In this document: positions 10,040 to 20,534 of the stretch, piece after piece
How the letters are laid out: the number at the start of each line of letters is the position of its first letter
Position numbering within the stretch: the first letter of the stretch is position 1
From: Anodontia alba
Taxonomy: Eukaryota > Mollusca > Bivalvia > Lucinida > Lucinidae
Direction: 5' to 3'
Length of the DNA: 64,000 nt
Assembly (NCBI GenBank): GCA_964016985.1
Contig: OZ024833.1
Location: 59,967,463 to 60,031,462, forward strand
Program-made: the position numbers and the translations under genes
The notes under the pieces: model-generated
Told to the model about the DNA's origin: nothing
Seen by the model: the letters and a program-made list of their open reading frames with translations, nothing else
The model's database searches: none

Positions 10040-10385
10040 CAGGGATTTGTATAGTTTTCTTATTTTTCAATGAAAACATGCTATTATGGGTACTCATTAA
10101 AAGAGCCTTGGCCAGGCACTTATAATGAGTACCCACAACATACCATATTTATTTTAATATATGCCCCCTCCCTAATAAATGCCCCCCTCCCCCTCCTCCT
10201 ATTTTTATGTGGGAAAAAATGAATGGTCAAAATACTGTCAACCCTCTCAATTACAATATTTTTGCTTAAATTTCATCTCAAAAATAGTCATTCAAGGACT
10301 CATGATTTGCAATGCCCCCTGGGGCATATATCAGAATAAATATGATATGTCTGTAGTTATTGGTTGAAAAATTGCTTTATCTCTT
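10040..10385. mobile_element. AGATAAG-family MITE interrupted by another MITE
   Basis: The left part holds GGGTACTCATTAAAAGAGCC with its complement. The right part, TATTGGTTGAAAAATTGCTT and TATCT, resumes at 10345 after the element at 10144-10344. Confidence 0.55.
10144..10344. mobile_element. MITE with CATATTTATT termini
   Basis: The 5' end CATATTTATTTTAATATATG pairs with the 3' end CATATATCAGAATAAATATG as an imperfect 24-bp inverted repeat reaching GCCCC on both sides. The interior has C-rich runs (GCCCCCTCCCTAATAAATGC). The family was not seen elsewhere in the window. Confidence 0.65.
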
Positions 10386-10425
10386 ACACTAGGCCTGATA
10401 ATGTAAATTTGCAACAGAATTCATC

Positions 10426-10775
10426 TACCGTATTCGATCTAATTATCGCACATACCCCTATAAGCGCACAGTCAAGCAATTCCGTACTCTTCGGAATACA
10501 GCTAGTGTACTGTTTAGCTACTTCTTTATAAAGGCATATGCTGTGGGTACCCATTTGAACTGCATCGACTTGTCGATGCAATTCAAATGAGTACCCACAA
10601 CATATGCTTTTATAAAGAAATTCAGAAAAAAATGGCATAAACATCATCTAATAAGTTCTTTGCTGATCTTTTTTAAGTGTACCTTTTAGTAGGCAGATAC
10701 ATATTTTACCACAAGTGTTTTCCAGTAATTATGAAAACCTAAGCGCACAGTGTGGTAATTAGGTCGAATAAGGTA
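10426..10775. mobile_element. GTATTTGACC-family MITE
   Basis: Ends TACCGTATTCGATCTAATTA and TAATTAGGTCGAATAAGGTA. The core palindrome is GGGTACCCATTTGAACTGCA around TCGACTTGTCGA, flanked by ATAAAGGCATATG and CATATGCTTTTAT. This core phrase is a variant of the AGATAAG core placed in different termini. Confidence 0.8.
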
Positions 10776-10934
10776 GATACCCTATTATTCTATCCTAAAA
10801 ATTAAATTAATTTGATTAAATGATCAGAATATATATTTTTTCAAGAAAAAGAGACAGTTTTGTAAGAACACTGCAACCTTTTAACAAAAAACAGGTTATC
10901 TAAACAACCCTTTTGTATACAAACAAAACGGTAC

Positions 10935-11115
10935 ACAGTAAAACCTGTCTTAAGCAAGCACCTAAGGGAGATACAGAAAGTGGTTTCTTAAGACAGCTGC
11001 TTGCTTAATACAGGTAAATTTACACTTTTTTTACCTTCAATAGGATTTGAAATACTGGTCTTTTAAGACAGGTGATTGCTTAATACAGATGGCCTTTAAG
11101 ACAGGACTGACTGTA
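10935..11115. mobile_element. ACAGTMAAACC-type MITE
   Basis: The left end ACAGTAAAACCTGTCTTAAG and the right end CTTTAAGACAGGACTGACTG are imperfect inverted repeats, with repeated CTTAAGACAG and TGCTTAATACAG motifs inside. The ACAGTNAAACC start resembles that of Tc1/mariner-related MITEs. Confidence 0.6.
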
Positions 11116-11497
11116 GATTATCTGTTTATAGAAAAATGGCCATAAATGGCCATTTTTCCTACATAACCTACACATTTGAATACAACATTATTTGTCAGTC
11201 AATCTTTACATCATGTTATATCTGAAACTGTGCCACATTGAACCATGTTATAAAGAGGAAATTTCTGTGTACTTATATCACAAAGTCATGTTATGCTGTT
11301 CAAATATAGCAGAGGAAACATTAATATACTTTTCTTATTTTTCCCAGAAAACAGGGTTAGACATTTTATATGAAATATCTCTTTATGATATTCATATACC
11401 TCAAAATTGTCATGGGCATATGTAACAGCAGGGAGGTGCTCCATTGTATTTTTCACCACTGGAATATGTTTTATATCACAAACTCATGAAAATTTAT
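11116..11497. other. AT-rich stretch with a TTAA-B core fragment
   Basis: A palindrome ATGGCCATAAATGGCCAT sits near 11140. Around 11335-11380, TTCTTATTTTTCCCAGAAAA and GACATTTTATATGAAATATC are one arm of a TTAA-B core. Nothing else is recognised. Confidence 0.45.
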
Positions 11498-11741
11498 GGG
11501 CCCAGTTGTTCAAAACTAACAGTGTCGTTAGTTAACATATCGTTAAAACTTTAATCATTAAATATGGCATTTATGCTAATATTTTTGCTGAAAAAATGTG
11601 AGTAGCTTTTGCATTTCCAAAAGCTACTCACATTTTTTCAGCAAAAATACCTGTGAATTAGATATTGTATTTACTAGAACACTTAACATATTGACCACTA
11701 ACAAGCTTGTTAAGCTAACAACGCTTTGAACAACTGGGCCC
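11498..11741. mobile_element. GGGCCCAG-family MITE
   Basis: GGGCCCAGTTGTTCAAAACT to GCTTTGAACAACTGGGCCC. The hairpin is AAAAATGTGAGTAGCTTTTG with its complement. Confidence 0.85.
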
Positions 11742-11855
11742 TGTTTGCAACAATTGTGAAAATATTACTGATACCCCTGTATTTTCTAGAAAAATAAGAA
11801 GATATAATTTTTCTTCTGCTAAATTTTATATTCAACATGTTCACCATAACAGTGA

Positions 11856-12065
11856 ACCCTTCAAGCCCAATTCAAAACTGCAGCAGACGGCAATCTGTTG
11901 TTACTTTTTCAGAGAAAATTGGGCTTGACATTTCATGTAAATATCTGCTAAGCAGATAATCCACATGAAGTATCAACATTTATTTCTCTAAAAAAATTAA
12001 AAAGATATTTACATATAATTCAGAATGTCTTCCGCTACCTCGTTATTTGGTGCTTCAATGCTTAA
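11856..12065. mobile_element. TTAA-C MITE abutting the next TTAA element
   Basis: Arms TTTCAGAGAAAATTGGGCTT and the hairpin ATCTGCTAAGCAGAT. It ends TTTGGTGCTTCAATGCTTAA, whose TTAA (12062-12065) is also the first TTAA of the next element. Confidence 0.65.
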
Positions 12066-14996
12066 CCCTTATGCTGTGGAATAAACCATAAATCAGGTCT
12101 GTTAGATGGGGTACCCCTACTTGAGAAGCCTTACTCTCTTGATTTTGTCTCGATTTTGATGTCATTTTCACACATATTTTGCCAGTTGTATGCAGCCATT
12201 TTTACGGTGAAGTGATGATCACATGACTTCAAGTCACATGACAGTCATAAGGCAATCGGGAACCATTTAAGACACTTAAAAAAAAAAATAAACAAGACCC
12301 ATGGGCCATGATTCGCTCACTTGAATAAAACAGCCATTGCATATCTGCAGATGCCATGCAACATTCTTCCAGTATTGCCACAGCAATTAGGGACAGAAAT
12401 TTGACAGTGCCGTAAAATGTCATCCTAGGATCATCACTTCATTCAACTTGGTAGACCATGTGTCCCCGATGCTATATACCAAGATTCAGCCTCAAAGCTT
12501 TCTTGGTTCTGGAGAAGAAAATTTTTAAGTGTCTTTACCATATGTTGGTATGGCAGCCATCTTGTTCAGTAGTGCAAAACTATTTGAACAAATTTTTAGT
12601 ACTACTTGAGAGAAGACCCCATGTGAAATCTGGTGAAAATTTGGCAAGTGGTTTCACAGAAGACGTTTAAAGATTTATACGATTTTATATATGTACAAAG
12701 CCTAAGGGCAAGGGCAGATACCGCCAGGGGATAAAATTTTGATTGTAACTCACAAGTTTTACTACTTTAATCATACAGAGTAAGTTTCAGCCGTAAGTCT
12801 TTAGTACAGTTACAGAAAATGATTTTTTAACATTATGAATGGGGATGCAGATTTGGCCTTGTCATAAAAAGGTCAAAGTCATCCTTAGATCATCATCTGA
12901 ACAAACTTGGTAGACCGTGAGTCCCAAACAGTATATACCAAGATACAGTCTCAAAGTTTTCTTGTTTCTAGAAAAGAAGATTTTTTAGTATTTTTTTTTT
13001 ATCATATATGGGCATGGTGGCCATCTTGTTCAATAGTGTTTAACCATTTGAACAAACTGTAAATATACCTTCAATAAGAGGCTCCACGTGAAATCTGGTG
13101 AAAATTAGTCAAGTAGTTTCAGAGAAGAAGAAGTTTAAAGATTACATGATTTTAAACATGTATATAGCCCACAAACAAGGGCGTATAACTACCAGGGGAC
13201 ACAATTATGATTGTAACTAAAAAGTTTTACTACTTTAATCATACGTTGCAAATTTCAGCCATTAGTCTTTAGTGCATTTTCAGAAAATGATTTTCAAACA
13301 TTTTCCAGATACAAGAGTATGGAGATGCAAATTTGACCTAACACTACAAAGGTCATCATAGGATCATCATTTGAACAAACTTGGTAGATCTTGAGTCCTT
13401 GATGCTATATACCAAGATTCAGCCTTGAAGCTTTCTTGATTCTGGAGAAGAAGACTTTTAAGTGTTTTTACTATATATTGGCATGGCAGCCATCTTGTTA
13501 AATGATGTAGAACCATTTGAACAAATTGAACTAATTCAACAGAAGGCCCAAGGTGAAATCTGGTGAAAATTGGTCAAGCTGTTTTAGAGAAGAAGAGTCC
13601 TTCAAAGATTATGAGATTTTAAACATGTATATAGCAAGGGGCAAGGGCAGATAACCCTGGGGACAGGGGGTTTGATTGTAACTAAAAGGGTCTGACACTT
13701 TGATCATATATTTAAGTTTCAGCCAATAGTCTTTAATATATTTTGAGAAACTGAATTTTCAATATTTTCTCCATATAAATGCATAGGGATGCAAATTTGA
13801 CCTTGCCGTAAAAAGTCAAATGTTACCTTGGGGTCATCATTTGAACAAATTTGGTAGACTTTGAGTCCCTGATGCTATATAACAAGATCCAGCCTTGAAG
13901 CTTTCTTGGTTCCGAGAAGTAGATTTTTAAGTGTTTTTAGCATATATGGGCATGGCAGCCATCTCGTTTACTGATGCAGAACCATTTGAATGAATTGATA
14001 ATACCCCTTCAACAGAAGGCCTAATGTAAATTCTGGTAAAATTAGGTCAAGCTGTTTCAGAGAGGAACTTGTTTAAAGATTACGAGATTTTATACATGTA
14101 TATAGCCAAGGGGCAAGGGTAGATAACCTCAGGGGACAAAATTTTGATTGTAACTAAAAGGGTTTGCTACTTTGATCATACATTGTAAGTTTCAGCCTTA
14201 AGTTTTTAATACATCTTGAGAAACTGACTTTTCCCCATACAAATGCATAGGGACGCAAATTTGACCTTGCTGTAAAAAGGTCAAAGGTCCACCTTCAGTC
14301 ATCGTTTGAACAAACTTAGTAGACTGAGTCCCTGATGCTATATAACAAGATTCAGCCTCAAAGTTTGTTTGGTTCTGGAGAAGAAGATTTTTAAGTATCT
14401 TTACCATATATGGACATGGCGGCCACCTTTCTTAACAAGCCTTGACCGTTTGTAAAAATTTTCAATCCCCCTTTAACAGAAGGCTCCACATGAAGTTTGA
14501 AGAAAATTGGCCCAGGGGTTTCAGAGGAGAAGTCGTTCAAAGGAGTGAATCGACGACGAACGGATGGACGGTGAGGGATCACAATAGCTCATCCTGAGCC
14601 TTCAGCTCAGGTGAGCTAAAAATTCAAGAGACCAGCACTTACTGTGTGCAATGCAGAAATAAACGTGTGACAATATGTAGATTCTACTGTTGTTCCTACT
14701 TCTTCCTCACTGGAAATGATTTAGGGGTCATAGGTATTTTTTTCCAGAAAATCGTGATAAAACTGACGAAGTGTGTCTGTGCCTAAATTGCTGGCAGCTT
14801 GAAATTCGGTATACTCTGTCTTTATTAGTATGGGTAAAATCCAGCACCTGACTTTCTAATGAAGAGTGGCATGTTTGTATGAAAGTAGGTTCCTTCTTGT
14901 ATAGAAGCACTTTGTCTGAATGGTTGCATCTGTTGTTTTAGAGTTGGCATACCCCTCCATAATGACAACAGTCACACTTAGCAGCTTAAGGGTTAA
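12062..14996. mobile_element. TTAA-F element carrying HEL element 2
   Basis: Left part 12062-12290 and right part 14621-14996 align with the uninterrupted copy at 37634-38264. Shared phrases include CTACTTGAGAAG, GAACC[AG]TTTAAGACACTTAA, GGTAAAATCCAGCACCTGAC and GGTTGCAT. Both copies begin TTAACCCTT and end AAGGGTTAA. The insertion point is the A-rich stretch after GACACTTAA. Confidence 0.75.
12291..14620 (+). mobile_element. HEL element 2 (Helitron/Helentron-like)
   Basis: It begins AACAAGACCCATGGGCCATG with GCTCACTTGA downstream. It ends at a hairpin, 14585-14618 (TAGCTCATCCTGAG, loop, CTCAGGTGAGCTA), after CGACGAACGGATGGACGG. The core has about five units of roughly 465-470 bp, marked by CATGGCAGCCATCTTGTT near 12550, 13015, 13485, 13958 and 14415. 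There is no coding capacity for Rep or helicase. Confidence 0.7.
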
Positions 14997-15009
14997 GTTA
15001 CATAAGTAA

Positions 15010-15390
15010 GCTCTAGATGACACTTTTTTTTCTCAACCAAAAAGTTTGAATATTTTTTCTCATTTCTGCATTAAAACATACCTTGTGGGTATTTCTCAGA
15101 AGTGAGGCACACTAATGAGTACCCCATAGCAACAGATAAGGCACTTTTTTCATCCGAAAAATGCTGATATCTTTCTTATTTCTCGACGGAAACATGTTGT
15201 GGGTACTCATTAGAAGCACCTCACCGAGGTGCTTCTAATGAGTACCCACAACATATGTTTTCATGGAGAAATAAGAAAAATATTATGTAGATACCCCTTC
15301 TTATCTGTAGCTATGGTACCCACAATGTATGTTTTCATGCAGAACTGAGCTACATATTTACCAGATACCCTCTCTATCTGGAATGATGGG
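15010..15390. mobile_element. Cluster of three AGATAAG-family copies
   Basis: A partial copy at 15010-15125 is followed by a full one at 15128-15317. The full copy's core, GAAGCACCTCACCGAGGTGC, is a perfect palindrome in GGGTACTCATTA context. A right-hand fragment at 15318-15390 contains CCCACAATGTATGTTTTCAT. Confidence 0.7.
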
Positions 15391-15431
15391 TTAAGTGGTC
15401 AGCTACAAATCGATCATTATTTTTTTTACAG

Positions 15432-15512
15432 AGAAGAGTAGAAGTGTTGTGTTCAGAAAGGTGTTATAAAACATTATATTTCCCTGACAAAAAGTATGAA
15501 GAACTGCAATAG
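15432..15512 (+). CDS. Probable terminal coding exon of the plus-strand gene
   Basis: A strong acceptor (CATTATTTTTTTTACAG) is followed by a frame open from the first base: RRVEVLCSERCYKTLYFPDK then KYEELQ and a TAG stop at 15510. The peptide has ordinary amino-acid composition with aromatic and charged residues, unlike translated MITEs. No good donor occurs before the stop, so it reads as a last exon. The only other firm plus-strand exon is at 574-686, which ends in phase 2, so at least one exon between them must adjust the phase. No clear AATAAA was seen in the next 400 bases. Product unknown. Confidence 0.45.
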   Translation, partial: RRVEVLCSERCYKTLYFPDKKYEELQ

Positions 15513-15599
15513 CAATGGAGATGAATATAGGCCATGACAAGAAAAAAAGTGCCTTGGAACATGCCCAAAATGCGCAGATTCAGATTTACTTCACAAGAG

Positions 15600-15850
15600 C
15601 AAAATGTTTTGTTTTGTTTGTATTGAAGTTTTACGGTCCAGTCAACCCAATGGGGTCATGTCAAGTGTGGTCAGTTTACCTAACCACATGTTTACTGGGT
15701 AGGCTTAGTCCTCTGAGCTGTTAACCATTCTTTCGCCAGAAACTGACAACTGCCCTTCTTGAATCAGCGGAAGGGAGAGAATGACCGTAGAAAATATTTC
15801 ATAAACAATCTTCATGAAAGAATGTTGCTGACCCCAGCAGGGGACTAATC
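15600..15850 (-). mobile_element. SINE-1 copy, tRNA head lost
   Basis: It reads (on plus) TTGAAGTTTTACGGTCCAGT, CTGACAACTGCCCTTCTTGA and GAGAGAATGACCGTAGAAAA, the body and tail of the SINE-1 family. The tRNA-like head seen at 39455-39525 is absent. Confidence 0.6.
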
Positions 15851-15926
15851 TGGGTCTTTGCTCTCTATTTAAACATTCTGTAGTATCCAACTTTTCTGTT
15901 AGTGGACGGCGATAACCCTATCACAC

Positions 15927-16187
15927 TGCACATATCGAGGGTTGAGTGCAAGACTATTGTAACTCAAACATATTTTTGAAACCCCTGTTTAGGGGCAACT
16001 TGGACCCCTTTGTAAACAATGCAAATTTAGGTGCCATTGCTCATACGAGCAATGGCACCTAAATTTTCATTGTTTACAGAAAGAAATGTTGTAATCTTCA
16101 TAACGCCTTCATGGTGAGGAGATTAGGTTTGGGGAAAACCAACCATCTGACTTACGCCAGTCTTGCGCTCAACCCTCGATATGTGCA
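15927..16187. mobile_element. MITE with TGCACATATCGAGGGTTGAG termini
   Basis: The terminal repeats TGCACATATCGAGGGTTGAG and CTCAACCCTCGATATGTGCA are perfect over at least 20 bp. The core hairpin is AAATTTAGGTGCCATTGCTC around ATACGA with its complement. It is inserted in a partial copy of the GTGTCTTCAGGCATATGC family, whose right arm follows at 16188-16253. Confidence 0.8.
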
Positions 16188-16332
16188 GGCTGATCTGGGC
16201 CTTTGCTGTCTGCATATGCCTGAAGACACATTTTCGAATGTCGTGGCCCAATAGGTAAAAGCATTATACAAAGCACTGGCATTACAGATCTGCTTATGGC
16301 AGGATAAACAAAGCGACTTGTTTATTACTCAC

Positions 16333-16341
16333 CTCTAATGG
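16333..16341 (-). CDS. Candidate 9-nt microexon of the minus-strand gene
   Basis: On the minus strand GCTTTCTGATTTTCTAG is a textbook acceptor and GAG followed by GTGAGT a textbook donor, only nine bases apart. The nine bases would add Pro-Leu-Glu in phase 0 between the exons at 25994-26133 and 1655-1700, which also join in phase 0 without it. An upstream acceptor giving 25 nt would break phase. A TTAA-B MITE begins 36 bases away at 16377. It remains a prediction from signals only. Confidence 0.2.
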
Positions 16342-16376
16342 CTAGAAAATCAGAAAGCTGATCTATTACTATATGT

Positions 16377-16589
16377 TTAACGCTTAGCACTCTAGGTAAA
16401 AATGTCCGCAAACTACACATTGAAATACTTTTTCTTATTTATCCCAGAAAACAGGATTTGCATTTCATGCAAACTGTCTCCCATGTAGACAGTTTGCAAG
16501 AAATATCAAAGACTGTTTTCTGGGAAAAATAAGAAAATTATCATCAATTTGTCGTCCGCTGAATTAGCCCAGAAAGTGATAAAGGTTAA
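16377..16589. mobile_element. TTAA-B MITE
   Basis: TTAACGCTTAGCACTCTAGG at the left and a TTAA at 16586-16589 on the right. The core is TTTCATGCAAACTGTCTCC and its complement within TTTCCCAGAAAACAGG and TGTTTTCTGGGAAA. Confidence 0.8.
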
Positions 16590-17100
16590 CACAGTTGTAG
16601 TTCAAGTGTGGTACATCCACTTTCACCCTCCCCATCGTTGAATGAAACATGTCAAAAGCATTTTCCTTTTACACTGTTTTTTTTTTTGTTTTTTTTAACA
16701 TATCGACAATTAGATGGGTTAAGTGACAATGAACAACTACAAATATATAATCTAAATATACTAATTTTTATATATAATCTTAACCTGGTCATTTTCTTTA
16801 TACTCTATACATTTTCATTTAGTTACGACATTTTGGGGTCCATCTTTAAACAGTCTTATATACAAAACCATGCTATAATGAATCATGTTATAAGGAGGTT
16901 GCTGCATAATATAAAATCTGGAAAATTGTATCCTACAGCCCGGCAGCACACCTGCCAATCCACATAAAAAATATGCATTTACAAAAGGATTGTTGCATTT
17001 AATCCCTTAGCCTAAGCTGTCTCTGGGCAAAATCAGCAGACAACACACAGGTGATATTTTCTTATTTTTCCAGGGTTTGACATTTCATACAAACTGTCTA
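16590..17100. other. AT-rich stretch ending in half a TTAA-B MITE
   Basis: An open frame of 119 codons at 16608-16967 is AT-driven and repetitive (N, I, F and Y runs). It has no domain and I do not regard it as a gene. Bases 17005-17100 hold the left half of a TTAA-B element (CTCTGGGCAAAATCAGCAGA). Confidence 0.45.
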
Positions 17101-17204
17101 TGTCTATCCAATCAAATTGGAACAATATATACAGAAATGGCAGAAGAATCAATGCAACAAATCAAGTCCTTCCTGTAATACCCACATTTTTTTTTTTAAG
17201 TATG

Positions 17205-17449
17205 TTAACCCTTAAAGCGCCAGTCATAACTATTGTCGTCTGCTTTGTCTTCTGCGGGTTACTTTAAAAGTCATTTCTGCAAACAGTGTGGACCCAGATC
17301 AGACTGCTCCTTTAGGAGCAGTCTGATCTGGGTCCACACTGTTTGCCTGTATGCAAAAATAGGTTTGAAAAGTTTGCAAGTATATTCAGCAGACAACACA
17401 AACAGACAACATTTTCAGATGCAGGTTTTCTGGGCGCTTTAAGGATTAA
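17205..17449. mobile_element. TTAA-D MITE, copy 1
   Basis: TTAACCCTTAAAGCGCCAGT to GGGCGCTTTAAGGATTAA. The core palindrome is AACAGTGTGGACCCAGATCA, GACTGCTCC, TTTA, GGAGCAGTC and complement. The core matches those in other families but the termini are the TTAA-C type. Confidence 0.85.
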
Positions 17450-17642
17450 ACAATCATCATTGATCATATGATTCCCTACCAAGAGATGGTCATGGGTCAT
17501 GTGATCACAGCTGATCTGCTATAAGTAAGGACGTCATGTGTGAGCAAATAAAATCCGTGAAAAATGGGGAAAATAACAGCTGCTCTGACAAAAGTAAACC
17601 TTATGTAGACCCAGATCAAAAAAAAATGCAGCAGGATAAATG

Positions 17643-17889
17643 TTAACCCTTAAAGTGCCAATCACAACTATTGTCGTCTGCTCTGTGTGTCATCTGCTTG
17701 TGATTTTAAGTCATTTTTGCAAACAGTGTGGACCCAGATCAGACTGCTCCTTTAGGAGCAGTCTGATCAGGGTCCACACTGTTTGCCTGTATGCAAAAAT
17801 AGGTTTGAAAAGTCTGCAAGAATATTCAGCAGACGACATAAACAGACGACATTTTCAGATGAAGTTTTTCTTGGCACTTTAAGGGTTAA
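17643..17889. mobile_element. TTAA-D MITE, copy 2
   Basis: Same layout as the copy 194 bp upstream: TTAACCCTTAAAGTGCCAAT to GGCACTTTAAGGGTTAA with the same hairpin. The two copies stand as a direct repeat. Confidence 0.85.
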
Positions 17890-17909
17890 TGTGATAAAGG
17901 ATAGCTATG

Positions 17910-18095
17910 ATGCTTTGCATGCTGGGTAATAATTTCAGCAGATAACATTCTGAAATATTTTTCTTACTTTTCGGAGAAAATAGTTTTGATATTTCATGCA
18001 AGGAGACAATTTGCATGAATTCTCAAAGCCCATTTTCTTGGAAAAATCTGCTGAATTTTACCAGAGTGGGGTAAAGGTTTAATGGCAGACTACAG
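17910..18095. mobile_element. TTAA-B MITE, diverged
   Basis: GCTTTGCATGCTGGGTAATA at the left and AGTGGGGTAAAGGTTTAA at the right, with a shortened hairpin around GCAAGGAGACAATTTGC. Confidence 0.65.
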
Positions 18096-18804
18096 CCGTT
18101 GAGGCATCAGAGCCGACTGTTGTTGCCGCATAACTAAATTTTTACTTTACCAAAATGAATCTTGCAAAACCATGCAACATCATGTGTAAAAATTCGATTT
18201 CCGAACAATTAAACCAGCTGTTGTAATTTCCTAACTTAAAAGATGCCAGAAGAAATGGTTTTATCACTTAGTACATTCATGACAAAATTAACAGATAATT
18301 AGATTTGTTTTTTTTTGATATATATATATATATATATAGAAAATAACTTTACAGCTTTCTACCAGAAGAAATACTCTTCTTAAAGCACAGATTAAAACAG
18401 CAGTAGGCAATATTTTGAAATATATTTTTTTCAATTTCAGAGAAAATGGGCAGACTATTCCCATGACAGGGCACTTCTAATGACTAATGAGTACCCCTAA
18501 AATATGAGAAAACTATCCAGGGGTTTTCGTTTTTCTTCCTAGGCTTCACCTGGGTACTGCCCAATTCAGAAAAAAAAGATGCAGATTGGGAAAATTAATG
18601 GGTTAGTAATCAGGTGATGATTTGGTGTCAGTAAAAATAATGATTCATCACCCAGCTTCCCCGCCCAACCCCACACCCCCCCCCCCCCCCCCCCACCCCC
18701 ACCCCCTCCCAACCCTTGAGATTTGATTCCAGCTCTAGTGATAAATGATTTACCCTTTTTTTACTACTGAACATTCTAAGAATGTGCTTTTAATGTTGTT
18801 TTCT
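18096..18804. other. Low-complexity stretch, no gene
   Basis: Contains a (TA) run near 18320-18338, a fragment of AGATAAG core (GGCACTTCTAATGACTAATG) near 18470 and a run of 19 C at 18676-18694 in a wider C-rich block. No exon signals. Confidence 0.5.
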
Positions 18805-18975
18805 TATAATCCGGTTTGATAATCCACTAAAATAAAACCAAAATAATATCATGACTATAAAAACTGGTCACTCGGTGACCAGCTTTTATAGTCATGATAT
18901 TTTTTTGGTTTTATTTTAGTGGATTATCAAACAGAATTTTGAAAAAAATATTTAGTCACTGGAGACTGGAGCCAG
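18805..18975. mobile_element. CTGGAGCCAG-family MITE
   Basis: The palindrome CTATAAAAACTGGTCAC TCGGTGACCAG continues outward through CCAAAATAATATCATGAC and ATAATCC[TG]GTTTGATAATCC. The right end reads TTTAGTCACTGGAGACTGGA. The left end lost its outer 30 bp. Confidence 0.7.
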
Positions 18976-19104
18976 TCTAGGGAAGAGGGAGCAGTTTGCT
19001 TCGCTTTTCATGGCTTTGTAAAACGTGTGTTGTCCTCCATAGTTACTTTACTCTTCCTCTCGGTGTCTCACTTGTAGCTACGTTCCGTGACTGTGACCGA
19101 TCTT
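18976..19104 (-). other. Unique block with a weak exon-like frame
   Basis: Higher GC than its surroundings. The minus strand reads DRSQSRNVATSETPRGRVK and then a stop. A donor-like GTGAGA follows ACAA, but the upstream acceptor would lie at the edge of the TTAA-A MITE at 19105, so the sequence cannot be called an exon. Confidence 0.2.
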
Positions 19105-19318
19105 TTAACCCAGACCCTGCTGAATACGGACAGGCCCTGCCTTTGCAAACAGTGTAGATCCAGATCAGTTGGCTTCTACAGAAGCCAACTGATCTGGATC
19201 TGCACTGTTTGTCATTCAGTATGTGAATTTGTATCAACAACCTTGACCAAGTAATCTGATTGGCTGAAAATCAGAAGTGGACGTGGCATCCTAATATATT
19301 CAGCAAAACAAGGGTTAA
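19105..19318. mobile_element. TTAA-A MITE
   Basis: TTAACCCAGACCCTGCTGAA to TTCAGCAAAACAAGGGTTAA. The core hairpin GTAGATCCAGATCAGTTGG, CTTCTACAGAAG and complement is perfect over more than 25 bp per arm. Confidence 0.85.
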
Positions 19319-19487
19319 GACATCTTCATTACCATTTAGCCTGCAGTGATGATCGAATTATGATAAACTCAGTCAGTACGGTCAGTACAGTGTGAACAGT
19401 TTAACATATATGGAGGTAAGGACATGTAAATTTAATTACCAAGCCTAAATTTTAGGGTCAAAGCTCCAGAATGATAAGAAGTGGTGG

Positions 19488-19656
19488 CCTCATAATTTTT
19501 TTTCTTATTTCTCCATGAAAACATATGTTGTGGGTACTTGATAGAAGCAGCTTGGTGATGCGCTTCTTGTGAGTACTACAACATATGTTTTCATGGAGAA
19601 ATAAGATAAATATAAAAAATTTTGAGTTGAAATTAGTGCCTTATCTGGAGCTATAA
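19488..19656. mobile_element. AGATAAG-family MITE
   Basis: TTTCTTATTTCTCCATGAAA and its complement flank a slightly broken core. The right end is GCCTTATCTGGAGCTATA. Direct copies of AATTACCAAGCCT lie on both sides (19435 and 19671), suggesting a local duplication. Confidence 0.65.
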
Positions 19657-19703
19657 GGGTGAAAATGTAATTACCAAGCCTGAATTTGATATGAAACGAA
19701 AGC

Positions 19704-19884
19704 TTTTGTGACAGAAATTCGGTCAGTATAAAATCATGATCCTTGTTGAGTGTGGTTTCTGAGGCTGACACTGTCCTAGCGAGTTTGAACCAGAAATTTG
19801 TGACAGAAATTCAGTCAGTATAAAATCATGATCCTTGTTGAGTGTGGTTTCTGAGGCTGACACTGTCCTAGCGAGTTTGAACCC
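19704..19884. repeat. 93-bp tandem duplication
   Basis: The block from TTTGTGACAGAAATTC to GCGAGTTTGAACC occurs twice in direct tandem with only a few differences, so it is recent. Not part of a recognised element. Confidence 0.85.
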
Positions 19885-20233
19885 GACTGCATCTAACAGA
19901 CCTTAGTCTATCCCTGCTACTGACTGACTGAACTACATCCAGATATTTAGCGCGGGTATTCATATAAATGTTTCTCTTAATTCTGCATGAAAGCTTATAT
20001 TTAACTCTGCATGATAACATATATTGTAGAGCTTAAAAGATAATGTGCATGAAATGTCAAGCCTTATTTTCTCTGAGAAATGAAATAAGAAATCAAAGTT
20101 TTTGCTACAATTTTGTTGCACAGTATTTTTAACTGTTAACAAATTGGATTTTAAAACAAACAGGTGAAATTTTATTAAAAATATTTATTGATCAATTTAT
20201 TTTTTTGTTTTGTTTTGACAATAAATTCAACCC

Positions 20234-20393
20234 TTAACATGCTAGGTAAAAATTTCAGTAAGTGGTACTTGAAAATAAGTAAAATATTTTACATTCCTGG
20301 GATTGTCTCCTAAGGAGACAATTTGCATGAAATGTCAAAGACCTATTTGTGTTGGCTGCTGAAATTTAGCCCAAAGAGAGTGGTAATGGTTAA
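20234..20393. mobile_element. TTAA-B MITE, internally deleted
   Basis: TTAACATGCTAGGTAAAAAT to GAGAGTGGTAATGGTTAA. The hairpin is reduced to TTGTCTCCTAAGGAGACAA. Confidence 0.7.
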
Positions 20394-20534
20394 GGTCAAT
20401 TGTATTTTCTTGGAAAAAGTATTTATTCAATGTCTGCTTACTTTAACCAGGTTAAAATCATTTAAATTTTGGAACAAAGAATCAATCTCACACACTTCCA
20501 ACAATGGACCAATCAGACTTGTGTCTGTTGTCCG

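Noticed and set aside
16608..16967. 119-codon plus-strand open frame
   Set aside because: AT-rich, N/I/F/Y-rich, no domain, no splice or start support, and it lies in intron-like sequence.
18976..19104. Possible terminal exon on the minus strand
   Set aside because: The acceptor would have to come from the adjacent MITE, and a stop here would conflict with the exon at 1655-1700.
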